This document shows positions 14,783 to 26,394 of a stretch of 64,000 nt of DNA, in pieces. Where the stretch lies: the NCBI GenBank assembly GCA_030141605.1, contig JAQGDQ010000103.1:182501-246500 (forward strand), read 5' to 3'. Both the position numbers and the translations under genes were made by a program. Source of the DNA: Tubiluchus corallicola (lineage: Eukaryota; Priapulida; Priapulimorpha; Priapulimorphida; Tubiluchidae). Every line of letters starts with the position of its first letter. Position 1 is the stretch's first letter. A model generated the notes under the pieces. It had not been told where the DNA came from, searched no databases, and saw nothing but the letters and a program-made list of their open reading frames with translations.

Positions 14783-15485
14783 AACTTAATTAGATATTTT
14801 CTTTTCTGAAAGACAATCTACACTTCCACATGTGTTTTAGCTGTTTTAATTTGATGACTTGCGTTTATTTTATTACGTGCTAAAAATTTCTTAACAAAAC
14901 CTCCATTACCGCAACATGTCATGCGAACTGGGAATTTTTCCCCCTGTTTTCGCTGCTCCAGGCTCTCTGATTTGATTTCTAGCTACTGAAATTACTTCTC
15001 GCTATTAGTAAATTTTTCATTTTGCGTTAGAGAACTTTGTGTCACTCCTGATGTCTGTCATAATGAAAATGTTGTTCGCAGAAATGGATGTGTAACACGA
15101 ATAAGATGAGGAAATCTTGTCAAGTTAATTACATAAGAGCCCAGCAGACATGTTTTTATCAGAAACATTAGCAAGGATGTAACATACACTTAGCATGACA
15201 AATGATGATGATGTTGAAAGACATCAACTCACGCAGAGTAAAGTTTCTCTTCGACAAATTTCATCTGTTTCGAATTACGCAAGGCTGTAATTCGCGCAAC
15301 AGATCGGCTCTTTTTTACGTTTCCTGACGCCACCGCAATGAGTTTGTCAGGTTTCATCTTTTGCTTTTTCTATAAAATTGATGTCAAAATGTTCTGGGTT
15401 TTTTCATAGCTGCTGCTAGGTAAAACTTCAGCCCTGGATTCACCATTAAGCAAAATAAGCACGCTAGTAGGGCCAATTTGCTGTT
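14783..15485. other. Non-coding stretch, nothing recognised
   Basis: No gene or known repeat from this window. A 82-codon minus frame at 15370-15618 overlaps the foldback repeat and is chance. Confidence 0.4.
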
Positions 15486-15793
15486 TTACCCCAAAATTGC
15501 AAGAAAACGTTTTTTGGTGTTTTCTTGTAGTATTTGGTCTAGAGAACAACATGTCCAAATTAGGCCGAAATTTGGACACTGCAAAGGGTATCATGACGTC
15601 AGAAAAGACAGTAACCATTGAATCAAAATGAATAGGTATTTAGTCTACCAGAATGGAGAAAAAAAACTCATTTTGATTCAAAAGCATGAAACTTTGCACT
15701 GTTCAAATTTAGGCCTAATTTGGATATGTTATTCTCTGGATTAAATACTACAAGAAAACACCAAAAAACGTTTTCTTAAATTTTTTTGGGGTA
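15486..15793. mobile_element. Foldback repeat (long inverted repeat)
   Basis: A left arm (about 15486-15632) and right arm (about 15668-15793) are inverted copies. Both contain, in opposite senses, AAGAAAACGTTTTTTGGTGT, TTCTTGTAGTATTT, a CAAATTAGGCC motif and GAATCAAAATGA. The spacer is about 35 bp. The arms differ by scattered substitutions and a small indel. It may be a foldback transposon or two nested inverted insertions. Confidence 0.8.
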
Positions 15794-16654
15794 GGGTTAC
15801 TTTTATCATTATATCGACCCTGCTAGTGATTAGGCCCTCAGCGGAAGTGGGGTCCCACAAAGTTTTTTCAAATCGAATAATTACGCAAAAGTAAAATATA
15901 CCGGAATATGTGTGGCGGTTTCTGTGTTTGTTTACAATATGACGGTAAGGATGGCATCGAGATTAAGCCTGAGCTGTTCACTGCCATATGGTGATATACA
16001 TTGATACATTGAATTACACATATATGGGGATACCGCAAACTTTTCAGTGCTTAGGGCCTCTATGGGCCTGAAAATGCTCTAGGTAAAAGTCATTTCTAGT
16101 GTAGATCTAGTTCTTACCGAGTAGATATTTGACACTTTGTGATGTTTATTTACCTGTTGTCTGACTGTCTGTCCATTCATCTGTCCGCCCGTCAGTCTCC
16201 CTGGCCGCCGCCTTCCTCCCGCTCCCCGCCCATCCGTCTCTTTCACTATCCATGTTTCTTTTTCCATCTGTCTGTTCGCCCGTCTGCTTAACATGAAACA
16301 TTTACTCGTTCGTCCATCTGTTCCTCATTGATTTGTCCATCCATCTATCCATGTATTTGCCTCACAGCTGTATCTCTTTCTTTACCTGACTAACTGATCT
16401 AACATAGTTACATATCTTTTTTCACTTATTGGTACCTGTAATTACTCATCGTACCAATTACTCGTCCATTCAAACTGCCTAGTATCCGATTACGTGCATT
16501 TGTGTTGTTGCTGTTGGGCATCTAGTTAGTTGGTATGACATTTGTGCACCTTGTTGGGGTATAGTGACACACAGTCATGTGCTGCTACCTTTTTGGCCTT
16601 TAGGCCTTGAATGAAGCTTAGTTTAAATTTCTTAGCCTATATTTACATACTTAA
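15794..16654. other. Non-coding; degenerate CTGT/CCAT repeat at 16150-16370
   Basis: The middle part is a decayed pyrimidine-rich tetranucleotide tract (TGTCTGTCCATTCATCTGTC-like). No gene was recognised. Confidence 0.45.
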
Positions 16655-17046
16655 AGGAAAGGCCAAGCCTTCTAGGAGGCCAGGCTTATTTTAATGTTCG
16701 CGAAACATGTTAGAATGATTTAGTAATGAAAGTGTGATAAGCGTGTAATAAGTAAAATCACTTTAAGGTAGCGATCACTTCATGCTTGGGCGCTCCCATT
16801 TTCAATGCCCATTCTTCCCCCATCACGTTATTCGTATTGAAGAAAAGTAGCGCATTGTCAATCTTCATCAAAAGTTCTACAAAAAATTAGATACCTAATT
16901 TTGTAATATTTTGCTTGTACATTAGGTAAGATGCAGAGATATGAATTAGTTTAAGCAGCGCGCACTTATGGAAAGCCACGAAAGTCACGAAGTCTCATAG
17001 TTATGTCATGAGTTTTAAGTGAAAGGCGGCCATGTCCTGTTTTCCT
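16655..17046 (-). mobile_element. K1 MITE copy C, internally deleted (392 bp)
   Basis: TTAA flanks lie at 16651-16654 and 17047-17050. It starts AGGAAAGGCCAAGCCTTCTA and ends CCTGTTTTCCT, with orientation opposite to copies at 9.7 and 17.6 kb. About 170 bp are missing next to the right end compared with full-length copies. It is only about 540 bp from copy B, in inverted orientation. Confidence 0.8.
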
Positions 17047-17050
17047 TTAA

Positions 17051-17582
17051 CTAAATGATTAAATAGTTCATACGCAGTAGGGCAGCAACGTGCTACACTC
17101 TATAGATGTTAGGCTGTCAGCTTTCTGATGTTTATTCCTAATTTAATAATTGCGTGATTCTTTGATTGCTCTAATCTTCTCCTGCAGTTTATATTTAGCG
17201 CCAGTAAAATTTAAATGCCAAAGCTGGTCAGTAAATATGTAAGTTTACTATGTTTGTTATTTTACGATTGCACAAAAGAAGTTTGATTTATACTTGTTTA
17301 TGATGTAATCTTTTGTAACCTTTGCAACATTACATTTGCAATTTTCTTTGTAATGAGCGCTATTTTGTAATTTACATATGAATGATTTAATAGCTTGCGA
17401 TCAGTTAATTATTTGATGATAATTTTTTGTTCACATGTATTTGCAAAGTGCCTTATTTTCTTTTCTTAGAATAAACAATCGTTAGCAAGCCAATAAGGAA
17501 TTTGACGTTTGATTTTTTAGCATTCCGTCAGCTACACACTTGTATAATAGCTTGTTTATTTATTTATGAGTTACAAGTAAAG
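17051..17582. other. Single-copy spacer between two K1 elements
   Basis: AT-rich sequence with no recognised content. Confidence 0.4.
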
Positions 17583-17586
17583 TTAA

Positions 17587-18145
17587 AGGAAAGGGCAAGT
17601 AATTAGCGTAATGGGTTTATCTTACTGTTATGACTTAAACTTAGAATCATATAACAAAGAAATTTGCAAATAAACTGTCTGCAAACCATAAAGTTAATTT
17701 ATACTGCTGCCGTATGCAAAATTTTCAGGCGCGGGAACAGCCACCATTCATTTGAAAAATATGACATAACTGGTGAACTTCGTGATTTTCATAAGAGCAT
17801 TGTGGCCTTCCGTAAATGCGCACTGCTTACACTAATTCAAACTTCTGCAGCTTACCCTCTGGTCGTATAAAAATATCACAAAATTAATTGTTTAACTTTT
17901 TGTAAAAGCTCATTATACTGTTAACGGAAATTGACACTGCTCTCCTTTTCGTCAGTCAACAAATGACGTCAATGGTGGAATAATGGGCGTTGAAAATGGG
18001 GCCGTCCTAGCGTGAAATGATCGCGACTTTAAAGTGATTTCACTAACTACATGCGGTGCTTATCACGCTTTTGTTACTAAATCATTTTAACATTTTTGGC
18101 GAACGTCGAAATGACACTAACTTCACATAAGGCCTGGCCTTTCAT
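17587..18145 (+). mobile_element. K1 MITE copy B, full length (559 bp)
   Basis: Exact TTAA flanks lie at 17583-17586 and 18146-18149. The termini are AGGAAAGGGCAAG and GGCCTTTCAT. The internal landmarks are the same as copy A. The 68-codon frame at 17664-17870 is inside the element and not shared as an open frame by the other copies. Confidence 0.85.
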
Positions 18146-18149
18146 TTAA

Positions 18150-18635
18150 TGAGAAATTAGCAATTGAACATCTTTGCCGTCTGTCTGGTTTTTCTGTGGT
18201 AGTAGATTCATGACAACAAATATACCCAGTTTCTCGCTATTTTTAGGACGTTTGACAGTATTTTACTTGTATCCATTCTAATTTTTACTCTTTGTGGTAA
18301 TCCGTTGTGATAATAAACAAATGGAAAAGTGGCGTAGTCTATTTTTGTTCGAGAAACTTCGAAATGTAATAGCATAGAGGTGTCGCCACCTATCTTTGTT
18401 GCACAGGAAATCTCGCGGTTTTGTAGGGATTCGCACTAAAAGGGGTCATTTACGAGGAGCAATTCGAAAAACAAAATTGTAGCAGTATGTTACGTTTATT
18501 AAATGGTGAATGCAAATCTTGTTTTTACTTATTTTTTGCAAAAATGTTGAGCGGGAAGCCTGCCTCTTTAATTAAGTTATATAAGGGAGTTAATGAAGGT
18601 CACAATGCTTCTGATTCGCTCAATAAGGTTTTTCA
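18150..18635. other. Non-coding stretch, nothing firm
   Basis: A 76-codon plus frame (18487-18717) runs into the R5 repeat and has no recognisable domain. Confidence 0.4.
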
Positions 18636-19010
18636 CAGTTTCGTTATGCGCACGTGTAGTTACTGTAGGTCAAAGGTTAAGTGTCTTAACAGCCACCGTC
18701 AAGTGACATGTGGGTAAAGCAAAGCAGTCTGTCTCATCAGTCTAGTTGTTTTACGTAGACTTTACTTAATTATGCATTAGTCTGTGCATAGAGTCATTCA
18801 CTAGCAGGATATTACTTGGGAACAAGAAAAAATGGCCTAGGTAAGGTTCTAGTTAGCAGTTAAAACTGTTATTATTACAGTAGCATGGGCTGCGAGGCGT
18901 TGTCAAGCATACACAAATGCGTTGTCTGGTACACATAATCTTTAGCCTTTTCACGATCATCATCAATCGTTTGAACTGTGAAAAGGCTCATTGACAAGCA
19001 CGCTTTCACA
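18636..19010 (+). repeat. R5 dispersed repeat, copy 1
   Basis: The sequence from GTAGGTCAAAGGTTAAGTGT through GTTTTACGTAGACTTTAC and TTATGCATTAGTCTGTGC to GCGAGGCGTTGTCAAGC and CCTTTTCACGATCATCATCA recurs at about 35483, 42330 and, inverted, 60715. At the right end AGCCTTTTCAC (18944-18954) pairs perfectly with GTGAAAAGGCT (18978-18988) around a 23-base loop. The class is unknown: there is no coding part, LTR or clear Pol III box. Confidence 0.65.
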
Positions 19011-19124
19011 GCCAGCGATTGGACAAATTTTGATAAACATGTGTTTTAATCACGCTTCTTCAGTCAGATTTGGTAATAAAATGGTGTTCGTCTTATAATC
19101 AAAATAGTCGCCAATTACATTTTT

Positions 19125-19830
19125 AAATTTGTAACCTTTTACATGCTGAAGGCTAGGGACAGAAAACTCACAGGGTACACTCTCTGGGAAAAGTTGTCTA
19201 CGTATACGTGTGATCCGAGTTGCCGGGTCAAAACTCACAGAGCGGTCGGATCTTCAGAGCTAGGGCCACAATACTTGGTATGTTGTTAGGTGGTGCTAAG
19301 TTTTTGGATATGGCAGAATATGGGTGATTTGGAGAGGGAAGATTTTCCGCTAGGAGGCAAAATCCGAAAAATGGGGGTTGGGAACACAAATGCATCAAGT
19401 GCATTAGAATAGTACCGCGTAGCATATCAAAGGAAATGTCTCGATGAGGCAGATCAAATGCATAGGTTACAATATGAATAGTTAACCCGCCACCCCGCTA
19501 GTGGGCAAAACAGGGGTCGAGGAGACAAATGCCTTCCAGGGTCTACCAAATGTAGCTTGTTGTACATCAGATGAAAGATCTCAATTAGACAAACTAAGTG
19601 ATATAAGCTATGCCAAGATTGTTGACCTTTGACCCGTTGGCGATGGGCTGAACAGTTAAATGCTGAAGTTTCATTGTGAAATGCACTTTCCATGTATTCA
19701 AGCAATTCAATGAAAGAAAATAAGCACTTTCAAAAAAGGCTGTCGTCTGTACATTTTTAAGGCTGAATTTTACAACTATTGTTTGCAAAATCTTCAGTTC
19801 CTGACCACATCAGAAACTTTGTTAACCATT
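19125..19830 (-). repeat. R6 dispersed repeat, copy 1
   Basis: About 700 bp match 31005-31725: TTTTACATGCTGA, AACTCACAGGGTACACTCTC, AGGGCCACAAT, TCCGCTAGGAG, AGTTAACCCGC and TCTGACCACATCAGAAAC-type sequence in the same order. Within each copy a unit of about 140 bp is partly duplicated. The minus-strand reading is similar in both copies (FFGFCLLAE, KNLAPPN, NIVALA-like), but each is interrupted by stops. The element class is unrecognised. Confidence 0.65.
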
Positions 19831-19991
19831 GTACAACTTTTTTTCATAGACTCTCTATTTTTCATGTTCTACATTTCGCAACTGAAAGAATCTAATTTAG
19901 ATTCACTACTACACTTTTGGTCTGTGAAGCAAAAAACTCAGTTGAAATTTACACCTTTACGCAGATCGTTTCCATTGTTGCCAAATGTCAG

Positions 19992-21130
19992 GATGATGAT
20001 GATGATGATGATAGGTCTTTATTAGCCTTTTTCTGTACAAACGTTATACAACTTTACATACACAGAGTGAATTATACAATACTATATGTTACACATTCTG
20101 TAATTAGCTTTCTAATGGTACGTATAACAGTACATATTTACAGTGATGTTAAAGGACAAGAGAATGAGTACCTGAAGTAGGTTTCAGAAAAATCCTTAAA
20201 AATTATATTACTTTACAGTATTTTCATACATATGTCGTACAAGCGTTTACAATGAATTTTTGTTTGTTTTCATTTTAAATCTTCCGCAATATTGTTGCGA
20301 CGGCGCCATTACATGACGCCACCTATGCAAACGTAAATCACAGGAAGATGAGGCAATGTTAAATTATGTACAAAAACTTTCCGTGCAAATCTATATTACA
20401 CAGTTTTTCGCTTACCTGCTCGAAAGGCTTATGTAACTAGAAATAACACAAAGCAAGTTAGTGCTGATACTAAATTTACTATTTAGTGTATACTATTTTT
20501 AGTCTCATACACAAGATTTAACTGTCATTTCCCAGTGCGTTTAGAGTAATACGTTTCGCCTGTTTGCGTCATATATGTCGAAGACGTTGTTATATCAAAT
20601 GCTCTGGATTCTGGGCTTGCATACCGCATTCACATAGCTCATCTCTGGCAAATTCAGTACGAGTCATCAACTCATTAAAATGTCCTTGTCCAGTCAATAA
20701 CTTCACTGCAGCTACTTCTACTCCTCTTTCGGATGTTCCAACTTTTAGAGTCTGATCTAAATTCTTATGCGTCGAATTGGCTGTAGTTTTCCCACGTAGC
20801 TGAGCATTAGTTTTTAGTTTATTACTCCATTTCATATCTAAATAAGCTTACGCATAATTTTGGCGGTAAACACGCTCTGATGTAACTCTGCCACATGTTC
20901 AGAGCGAATATTAATATTTTTAGTTACTTTCAAGAAGTCTCTAACTTGCTCATGTGTAGCCGAAGTCTTCCAGTCCTGTGGGGTTGATGCTTCTACTCTG
21001 CACATTTTTTCTGTAATATGGCTTGTGAGAATATCATTAGAACAGCTATTTAGAACCTTTAAGAAAAACTTTACTCCTATTATTTTAGCGGTAAGGATGA
21101 CAGAAGGGACATCTTTTTCAGATAGTCAGA
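19992..21130 (-). pseudogene. LINE fragment ending in an (ATC)n tail
   Basis: The minus frame at 20590-20835 ends with the zinc-knuckle region typical of non-LTR elements after RNase H or endonuclease domains: LLTGQGHFNELM followed by CECG and NPEHLI. Upstream, about 20836-21130, the minus strand continues with degenerate coding sequence containing an Arg-Val-Glu-Ala-Ser stretch but with stops. Downstream lies roughly 560 bp of AT-rich 3' sequence ending AATAAAGACCT, directly followed by (ATC)6 at 19992-20010. It is a decayed, 5'-truncated insertion. Confidence 0.7.
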
Positions 21131-21477
21131 TATATTTTAACTGGCGGAACTAAAGTAAGATATCTTTGACTTCAACGAACCAAAGTCTCTTTCAACAGAC
21201 ACAGTGACAAGCAAAAAATTTTACACGGCGGAAAATCAAACATGGAGAGCTTCTGTAATCAATACGAGTAAAATACTTTGCATATGCTCAGAAGCTGGAC
21301 AGGCACAGACACAGTGAAAGCTTTATTGAATTTGTACGCATATGTCATCTGAACTAATTTGCTTTGCCAGCCTAACTTTGTTTCCCCCGGGCAATGTCGG
21401 CATAGATCTGGTATGGCTTCATTTGATAAGGCCACTGAGGAGGCAAAATTTCACGAATGATCGGCTGCTGTCTGGTA
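21131..21477. other. Non-coding stretch, nothing recognised
   Basis: No open frame or repeat was identified. Confidence 0.4.
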
Positions 21478-21790
21478 ATTTATATACCAGCCCTAAAAGT
21501 AAGTGAAACCAGGAAAAAGAGACGCTGGAAACAAGTCAAAGCCAAAGAGATTACCAGTACGTAAACGCAGTTGAGAACTTCTTTGTTCATGAATTGAACA
21601 CCAGATGGAGCCGGTAATCATTTAATGTGTGCTAATTTATATACCCAGCCCTAAAGGCAAGAGAAACCCGCAAACTAGGGAAAAGAGACGCCGGAAACAC
21701 GTCAAAACCAAAGCGGTTCCCAGTACACTAACGTGAATGAGAAGTTTTTGGTTAAAAGTTGAACACCAAGTGGAGCCGGTAATTGTTACA
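21478..21790. repeat. Direct tandem duplication, two units of about 160 bp
   Basis: Unit 1 (21478-21636) and unit 2 (21637-21790) both begin AATTTATATACC(C)AGCCCTAA, carry GAGACGC(T/C)GGAAAC in the middle and end ATGGAGCCGGTAAT or GTGGAGCCGGTAAT. They differ by substitutions and small indels, so the duplication is not recent. Confidence 0.85.
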
Positions 21791-21893
21791 TAATCTGTGG
21801 GTGAATTATAGGCCTATATAGAATTAGGGCATACGCCTTCATGGCCCTCCCACCTACCCCACTAAACCAATCAACCGATCAGAACCCTTTGCC

Positions 21894-22226
21894 ATGGACT
21901 TGGCTGGACTACATTTGCGCTTCTTGGTTAAAAGGAAGAAATGGGTTATAAGATGGGGGCTTGCTCGAATACCTGTACAAAAGCGATCTCACAGCACTTT
22001 GTCTTGGATGGAATTGTGCCACAAGATGAGGCGGGTCCCTTTTAAAAGCACTTTTACCAGAGCCGATGACAATTTTGCTGTCGCACGCTCATTTTTGGGA
22101 CATTTTCGCTTGGAATACAATGGAGGAACAGAGAAACATTGTTTTGACGCCACCAATCATAGTCTGACTGTACGTTTGCTGGCTTCTTGTGTACACTGGG
22201 AAGGTGAGTTAGTAACATTTAACTAG
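21894..22226 (+). CDS. ORF of 110 codons, doubtful
   Basis: An ATG frame, rich in Arg, Lys and Trp, ends where a partial K3 MITE begins (about 22190), so its last dozen codons are transposon-derived. I recognise no domain, signal peptide or splice sites. It could be a decayed exon or a chance frame. Listed because it is the longest non-repeat frame on this part of the plus strand. Confidence 0.15.
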   Translation: MDLAGLHLRFLVKRKKWVIRWGLARIPVQKRSHSTLSWMELCHKMRRVPFKSTFTRADDNFAVARSFLGHFRLEYNGGTEKHCFDATNHSLTVRLLASCVHWEGELVTFN

Positions 22227-22372
22227 TTGGGGCGAACAATTTACATCACTAAGAATTTTTTTCCAGTTACATAAATCTTTCGAACAGATAAGCGTAATAC
22301 TAAGTAGTATAACTTTGCGTGGAAAGTTTTTTGGAACATACTATAAAATTCCATTTTCTCCCCTTTTATAAA
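22190..22372 (+). mobile_element. K3 MITE, right-hand part only
   Basis: The sequence GTGTACACTGGGAAGG, CACTAAGAATTTTTTTCCAG, GATAAGCGTAAT and CTTTGCGTGGAAAGTTTTTT matches the right third of K3 copies and ends near the CCCCTTTTATA terminus. The left two thirds are missing. Confidence 0.65.
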
Positions 22373-22830
22373 CACTGACGTGGCTATGACACTGACGTAG
22401 GCGGTTGAAGCCCTGGCCTGTACCTGCTTCATTGCTCACATGCCAGCAGGCGCTAAATATTTGCAGGTCTTAGAGAAATTAATATCTGAACAGACCAGCT
22501 GCTCTAGCATTGAACACAATATCACTCTTGATAGCCCCGCCTCCGCGTGCAATGATGGAACCAGACCAAGCCAAGTCCCAGATGAGAAGCCAGCAGTAAG
22601 CGACAGGTAATTAATGTAACTGATCCAGCTTCAGAGGATTACCAGTGAACAAGCCTTTGAGGTAGATTTATGCGGCTTTGATGTATCAATCCAAAGTCAA
22701 CTGCTGCTGCACTCAAACAAGAGAGACCAACAAAAACTAAAACAAAGGCTTGTTAAAATCTGACGGTTATAGTGCATTTAAAACTTGAATAAAACTTTTC
22801 GACTAAGCAGACAAGAGAGGGGGAAGAAAG
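22373..22830. other. Non-coding stretch, nothing recognised
   Basis: No gene or repeat family noted. Confidence 0.4.
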
Positions 22831-22874
22831 ATGGAGGGAAGGGGAGGGAGAGAGAGGGGGAGGCAGAGTGAGAC

Positions 22875-22912
<38 letters not shown>

Positions 22913-22977
22913 GGAGTTAGAGAGAGAGAGAGAGAAGGAGAGGGAGAGAGAGAGAGAGAGAGGGAAGGAGAGAGAGG

Positions 22978-23061
<84 letters not shown>

Positions 23062-23160
23062 GAGAGAGAGTGAGAGAGAGAGGGAGAGAGAGTGAGAGAG
23101 GGAGAGAGGGAAAGAGAGAGTGAGAGAGAGAGAGAGGAAGACAGAGAGAGAAAGAGCTTT
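22831..23160. repeat. Interrupted (GA)n microsatellite
   Basis: GAGA runs are broken by GGGA, GTGA and AAAGA variants for about 330 bp. All long frames here (poly Arg-Glu plus, poly Ser-Leu minus) are artefacts. Confidence 0.95.
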
Positions 23161-24789
23161 TGAGGGGGAAGGGGAGGAGAGGGCAGTTTTGTGAAGCAAA
23201 AGTGCCGATATTTCAAGTATTAGGTTTCTAAATTTCTAAGGCTTCTTACTTGCCAACAAACTGTTAGAATCGAACTATCCCAAAACCACCGGGATAGAAT
23301 GTTTTCCGTGTAAACAAGAAAAGGACAGTTCTGTAAGATTCTGTAACAAGCTGAGCCACATCAGTTCACGTGTTCCCAATTTGATTTAGCTTCAGTTGCA
23401 AAGCATTTCATTGCTCCGTGGGACGTTTTGCTGTTAAAATGAGGCATTTCAGCATCTGCTACTGATAAAACAGACGTTTCACTCGTCTCGCTGGTTTACT
23501 TTAATGACGTGAATGGCTTCTCTAGTACAAGTGACCAGCACACGACTTTTCAAGCACGAATGCTAAAAAAATGAAACTTGCGGAGGCAGACAAAAGAAGA
23601 AAAGAAAAAGAATGATCGAAGAAAGAAAAAGAGAATGAAAGAAAGATAATACAGGGATTAAAATAAAAAAGAAGTAAAACAAAGCATAAAATAAACGAGA
23701 ATATGAAAAAGACTAGTCGTAAAAACAAAAGTACGAGAATAAAATGAAAAACAAAGGAAAAGAAAAATTTTGAGGAAAAAACGATGAAACAAAATCAATT
23801 TTCGTTCAACTTATTCTGCCAGACCATTTCTTGAGAGCACTATAGAAAACCGTCTATACTATTCCCAGGAGGAAAAAGCAGACAATCTGACAATTTGGAT
23901 TAACACTGAGACATCTCCACTGATGACAAATGATGCATAAAACTACAACACATGCCAGAATCTTCCACTTTTATTGCTCCATAATCTTTTCCATTATTAA
24001 CTGAACGCTGATTGGTGGCAATAGTTGCTGTCCCACAAGAGACACCCTTGAAGCCAAATTACCAATAACCCTCCCTCTTTGTTATGATAGTCATTACACT
24101 AAACAATCAGATGCATCTGATTTATGTTATCGTATTGTCAAGTTGATTTGGAAATCAGTAAAAAATACTTTTTTAAACTACAGATAGGCTGCTGAATTAC
24201 GTGTATTCGTTTTGGCTGTAAACTGAGTAAATATATGTATATATTCCCGAAAATCCAGTTAACTATAATGTATAGGATACCATTTTATTAAGTCTTATTT
24301 AATTGCATAAGACACTTTTCACTCATACCACATTTTGTTTTGGCGCAAAATGCAGAGTTAATCCTAAACTCAAGAGAACCGCAAAGAAACCCGAAAGACG
24401 TTACTAAACTTAATCATTTTTGCTGTTGGCTAAATTTTCAGCTTCTTGTTTTGCTTACTAACCTATTAATTTGTAAAAAACGATTAACATTTTTACGACA
24501 TGAAGGCAGCCCCTGGTGTATACGGTAGTAGCTTCAAATTTCGACAAACTATAACTCTTCACCCGCGTTTTCTAATGAAAAAAGAGTACCGCTAAGCTTA
24601 TTATATTAATTACTTTACTTTAACGTGGTATCCCATGTCTGACAGCAATGTAACAAACAAGAAATAATAGATTCATAATTTCTAACTCCAGTTTCCTAAA
24701 CTTTAATACTTAAGAATATTTTATCTGTCTTTAAACTATACGAATGAATACACTGTGGCACAGTCACTGAATTTATTACATAAAACCAG
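23161..24789. other. Non-coding; purine-rich tract at 23560-23790
   Basis: A degenerate AAAAGA/GAAAG tract lies in the middle. There is no supported gene. A 62-codon frame at 24340-24528 shows no features. Confidence 0.45.
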
Positions 24790-25935
24790 CTATCTTTAAA
24801 GTCACGCTTTTTATTTTCACTTTTTCAAAGTCATATCTTTTGTTTATAGTAGTGCACCTGGTCAATACTAGTCAGTGACAGTAGTTACCTTCATATTTCT
24901 GCACATCACTTTCTATATTAAGTTACCTGTAACAGTAATTTATTTTCAACGTCGTACCTTTTACTTTCTGTGTTACCAGGGGCGTAGCCAGGTTCTAAAG
25001 TTAGGGGAAGCATGCACATAAAAAGATTCCGTGACACATACCAAATAATTTTCAACAGTAGTAATAAATAATTTACAGAAGGCTTACTACTAGACAATCG
25101 TGTGACAAGAATATATTATAAGAATTGGATTTGGGCAATTTGATTCTTCGTTCAATCAGTTAATCTTGACAAATGAGTTGCATAGATGGACGCTCATTTC
25201 AAAAACACGAGAGGCACGTTGGTCAAATCAAGTAATAACTCCAGAAAATCTTCCAAGGCCATGCAATTAAAAAATAAATAAAAAAGGATTCGACTTTTAT
25301 CGCAGTAGTGAACGAAAGAGCTAAAAAATTGTTGAAAAGGTGCCAATTTTGAAAAATGTGCTCGGAGGGAGCGGTTCCTTCCCTGGCTCCTTTTATAAGC
25401 TATGCCACTGTGTGTTACCACATCATGAACAATGGTGGCGAAATTGAAAAGTCTCGCTTTTTCAATTTCAAAAGGTTCAAAGTCACGATTTTTTCTTTCA
25501 ATTTTCCCGCCACGTCAAGTGACAGTAATTATGCACATTAACACGTATCGTCAAAGTCACACGTTTTGCCACACCTTTTGCTTTAAATTTTGCTGCTCTA
25601 CCCCCGGCAAAAACTTTTCTAAAATTCGTGCCTTTTGCGTTCAATTTTACCGCTCAACCTGTCCAATATTTCTTCAAATTCATGGCTTTTGCTCTCAATT
25701 TTACCGGTTAACCTGTGGCAACATATTTTTTTCAAATTCGTGGCTTTTGCTTTCTGTTTGACCGCTCAACCTGTGAAAATATTTTATTTGAAATTCGTAG
25801 CTTTTGCTTTCAGTTTGACCGCTCAGCCTGTGGCAATATTTTTCAAATTCGTGGCCTTTGCGTTGAATTTTATCGCTCAAGCTGTGGCGGTGTTTTTTAA
25901 AATTCTTGGCTTTTGCTGTCAATTTTACAGCCTAG
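24790..25935. repeat. Minisatellite of about 54-57 bp period, split by an hAT-like MITE
   Basis: The clearest units, at about 25618-25935, start AAATTCGTGGCTTTTGC and contain TTTGACCGCTCAACCTGTG. Starts at 25734, 25791, 25845 and 25900 give spacings of 57, 54 and 55 bp. More diverged related sequence (AAAGTCAC, CTTTTG, TTTCAA motifs) extends left to about 24790. Frames through it on both strands are open with a repeating peptide, because most unit lengths are multiples of three. Confidence 0.8.
24977..25410. mobile_element. hAT-like MITE with perfect 8-bp target duplication (434 bp)
   Basis: It begins CAGGGGCGTAGCC and ends AGCTATGCCACTG, whose reverse complement CAGTGGCATAGCT matches at 10 of 13 positions. 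Both sides carry the same 8 bp, TGTGTTAC (24969-24976 and 25411-25418). An 8-bp duplication with CAG-type ends is the hallmark of the hAT superfamily. There is no transposase, so it is non-autonomous. The 75-codon minus frame inside is chance. Confidence 0.9.
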
Positions 25936-26394
25936 TCATATGGCTCGCGCTCTCTATACTGATATTTGATTAAATTTCCGCTGAATTATGCGTTTATTTC
26001 CCCAGTGTGAATTTCCCATGTCTTCCCTGCTGAATACAACAAATCATGACCTTTAGTATTTTAGTTTCTGACTGGATACATCCCTGTTCCAATTTGTTCT
26101 TTTCTAATTTACGACCGCACTTTTCAAGCCTGGATTAGCTTTATCTAAAAAATCGGAACTCCTCTGGGGAGCTAACGTTATTTTCGTTCAATGTTTTACA
26201 GCTGTGACACGTCGAACTTGATGCCGAAAAGGCTTCGTTTCATATAAGACGTTAGATTTTCGCCCATTGGGTTTGGAAGACATCTTTGACATGATGTATG
26301 CAGGACTTTGAGTTTGTCAGTTTGAGGGGCCAGTTCTTCTGTCTATTTTAGCAAATGTATGCCTTCCCTTGATATTTTGAAAATTGAAAAAGTG
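25936..26394. other. Non-coding stretch, nothing recognised
   Basis: No gene or repeat was identified. Confidence 0.4.

Noticed and set aside
22753-23216. Ser/Leu-rich frames resembling low-complexity secreted proteins
   Set aside because: They are encoded by an interrupted GA/CT dinucleotide tract.
25635-25973. Open frame with a repeating hydrophobic peptide (FVAFAF..TAQPV)
   Set aside because: It is generated by the 54-57 bp minisatellite. The opposite strand is equally open, and one unit shift changes the frame.
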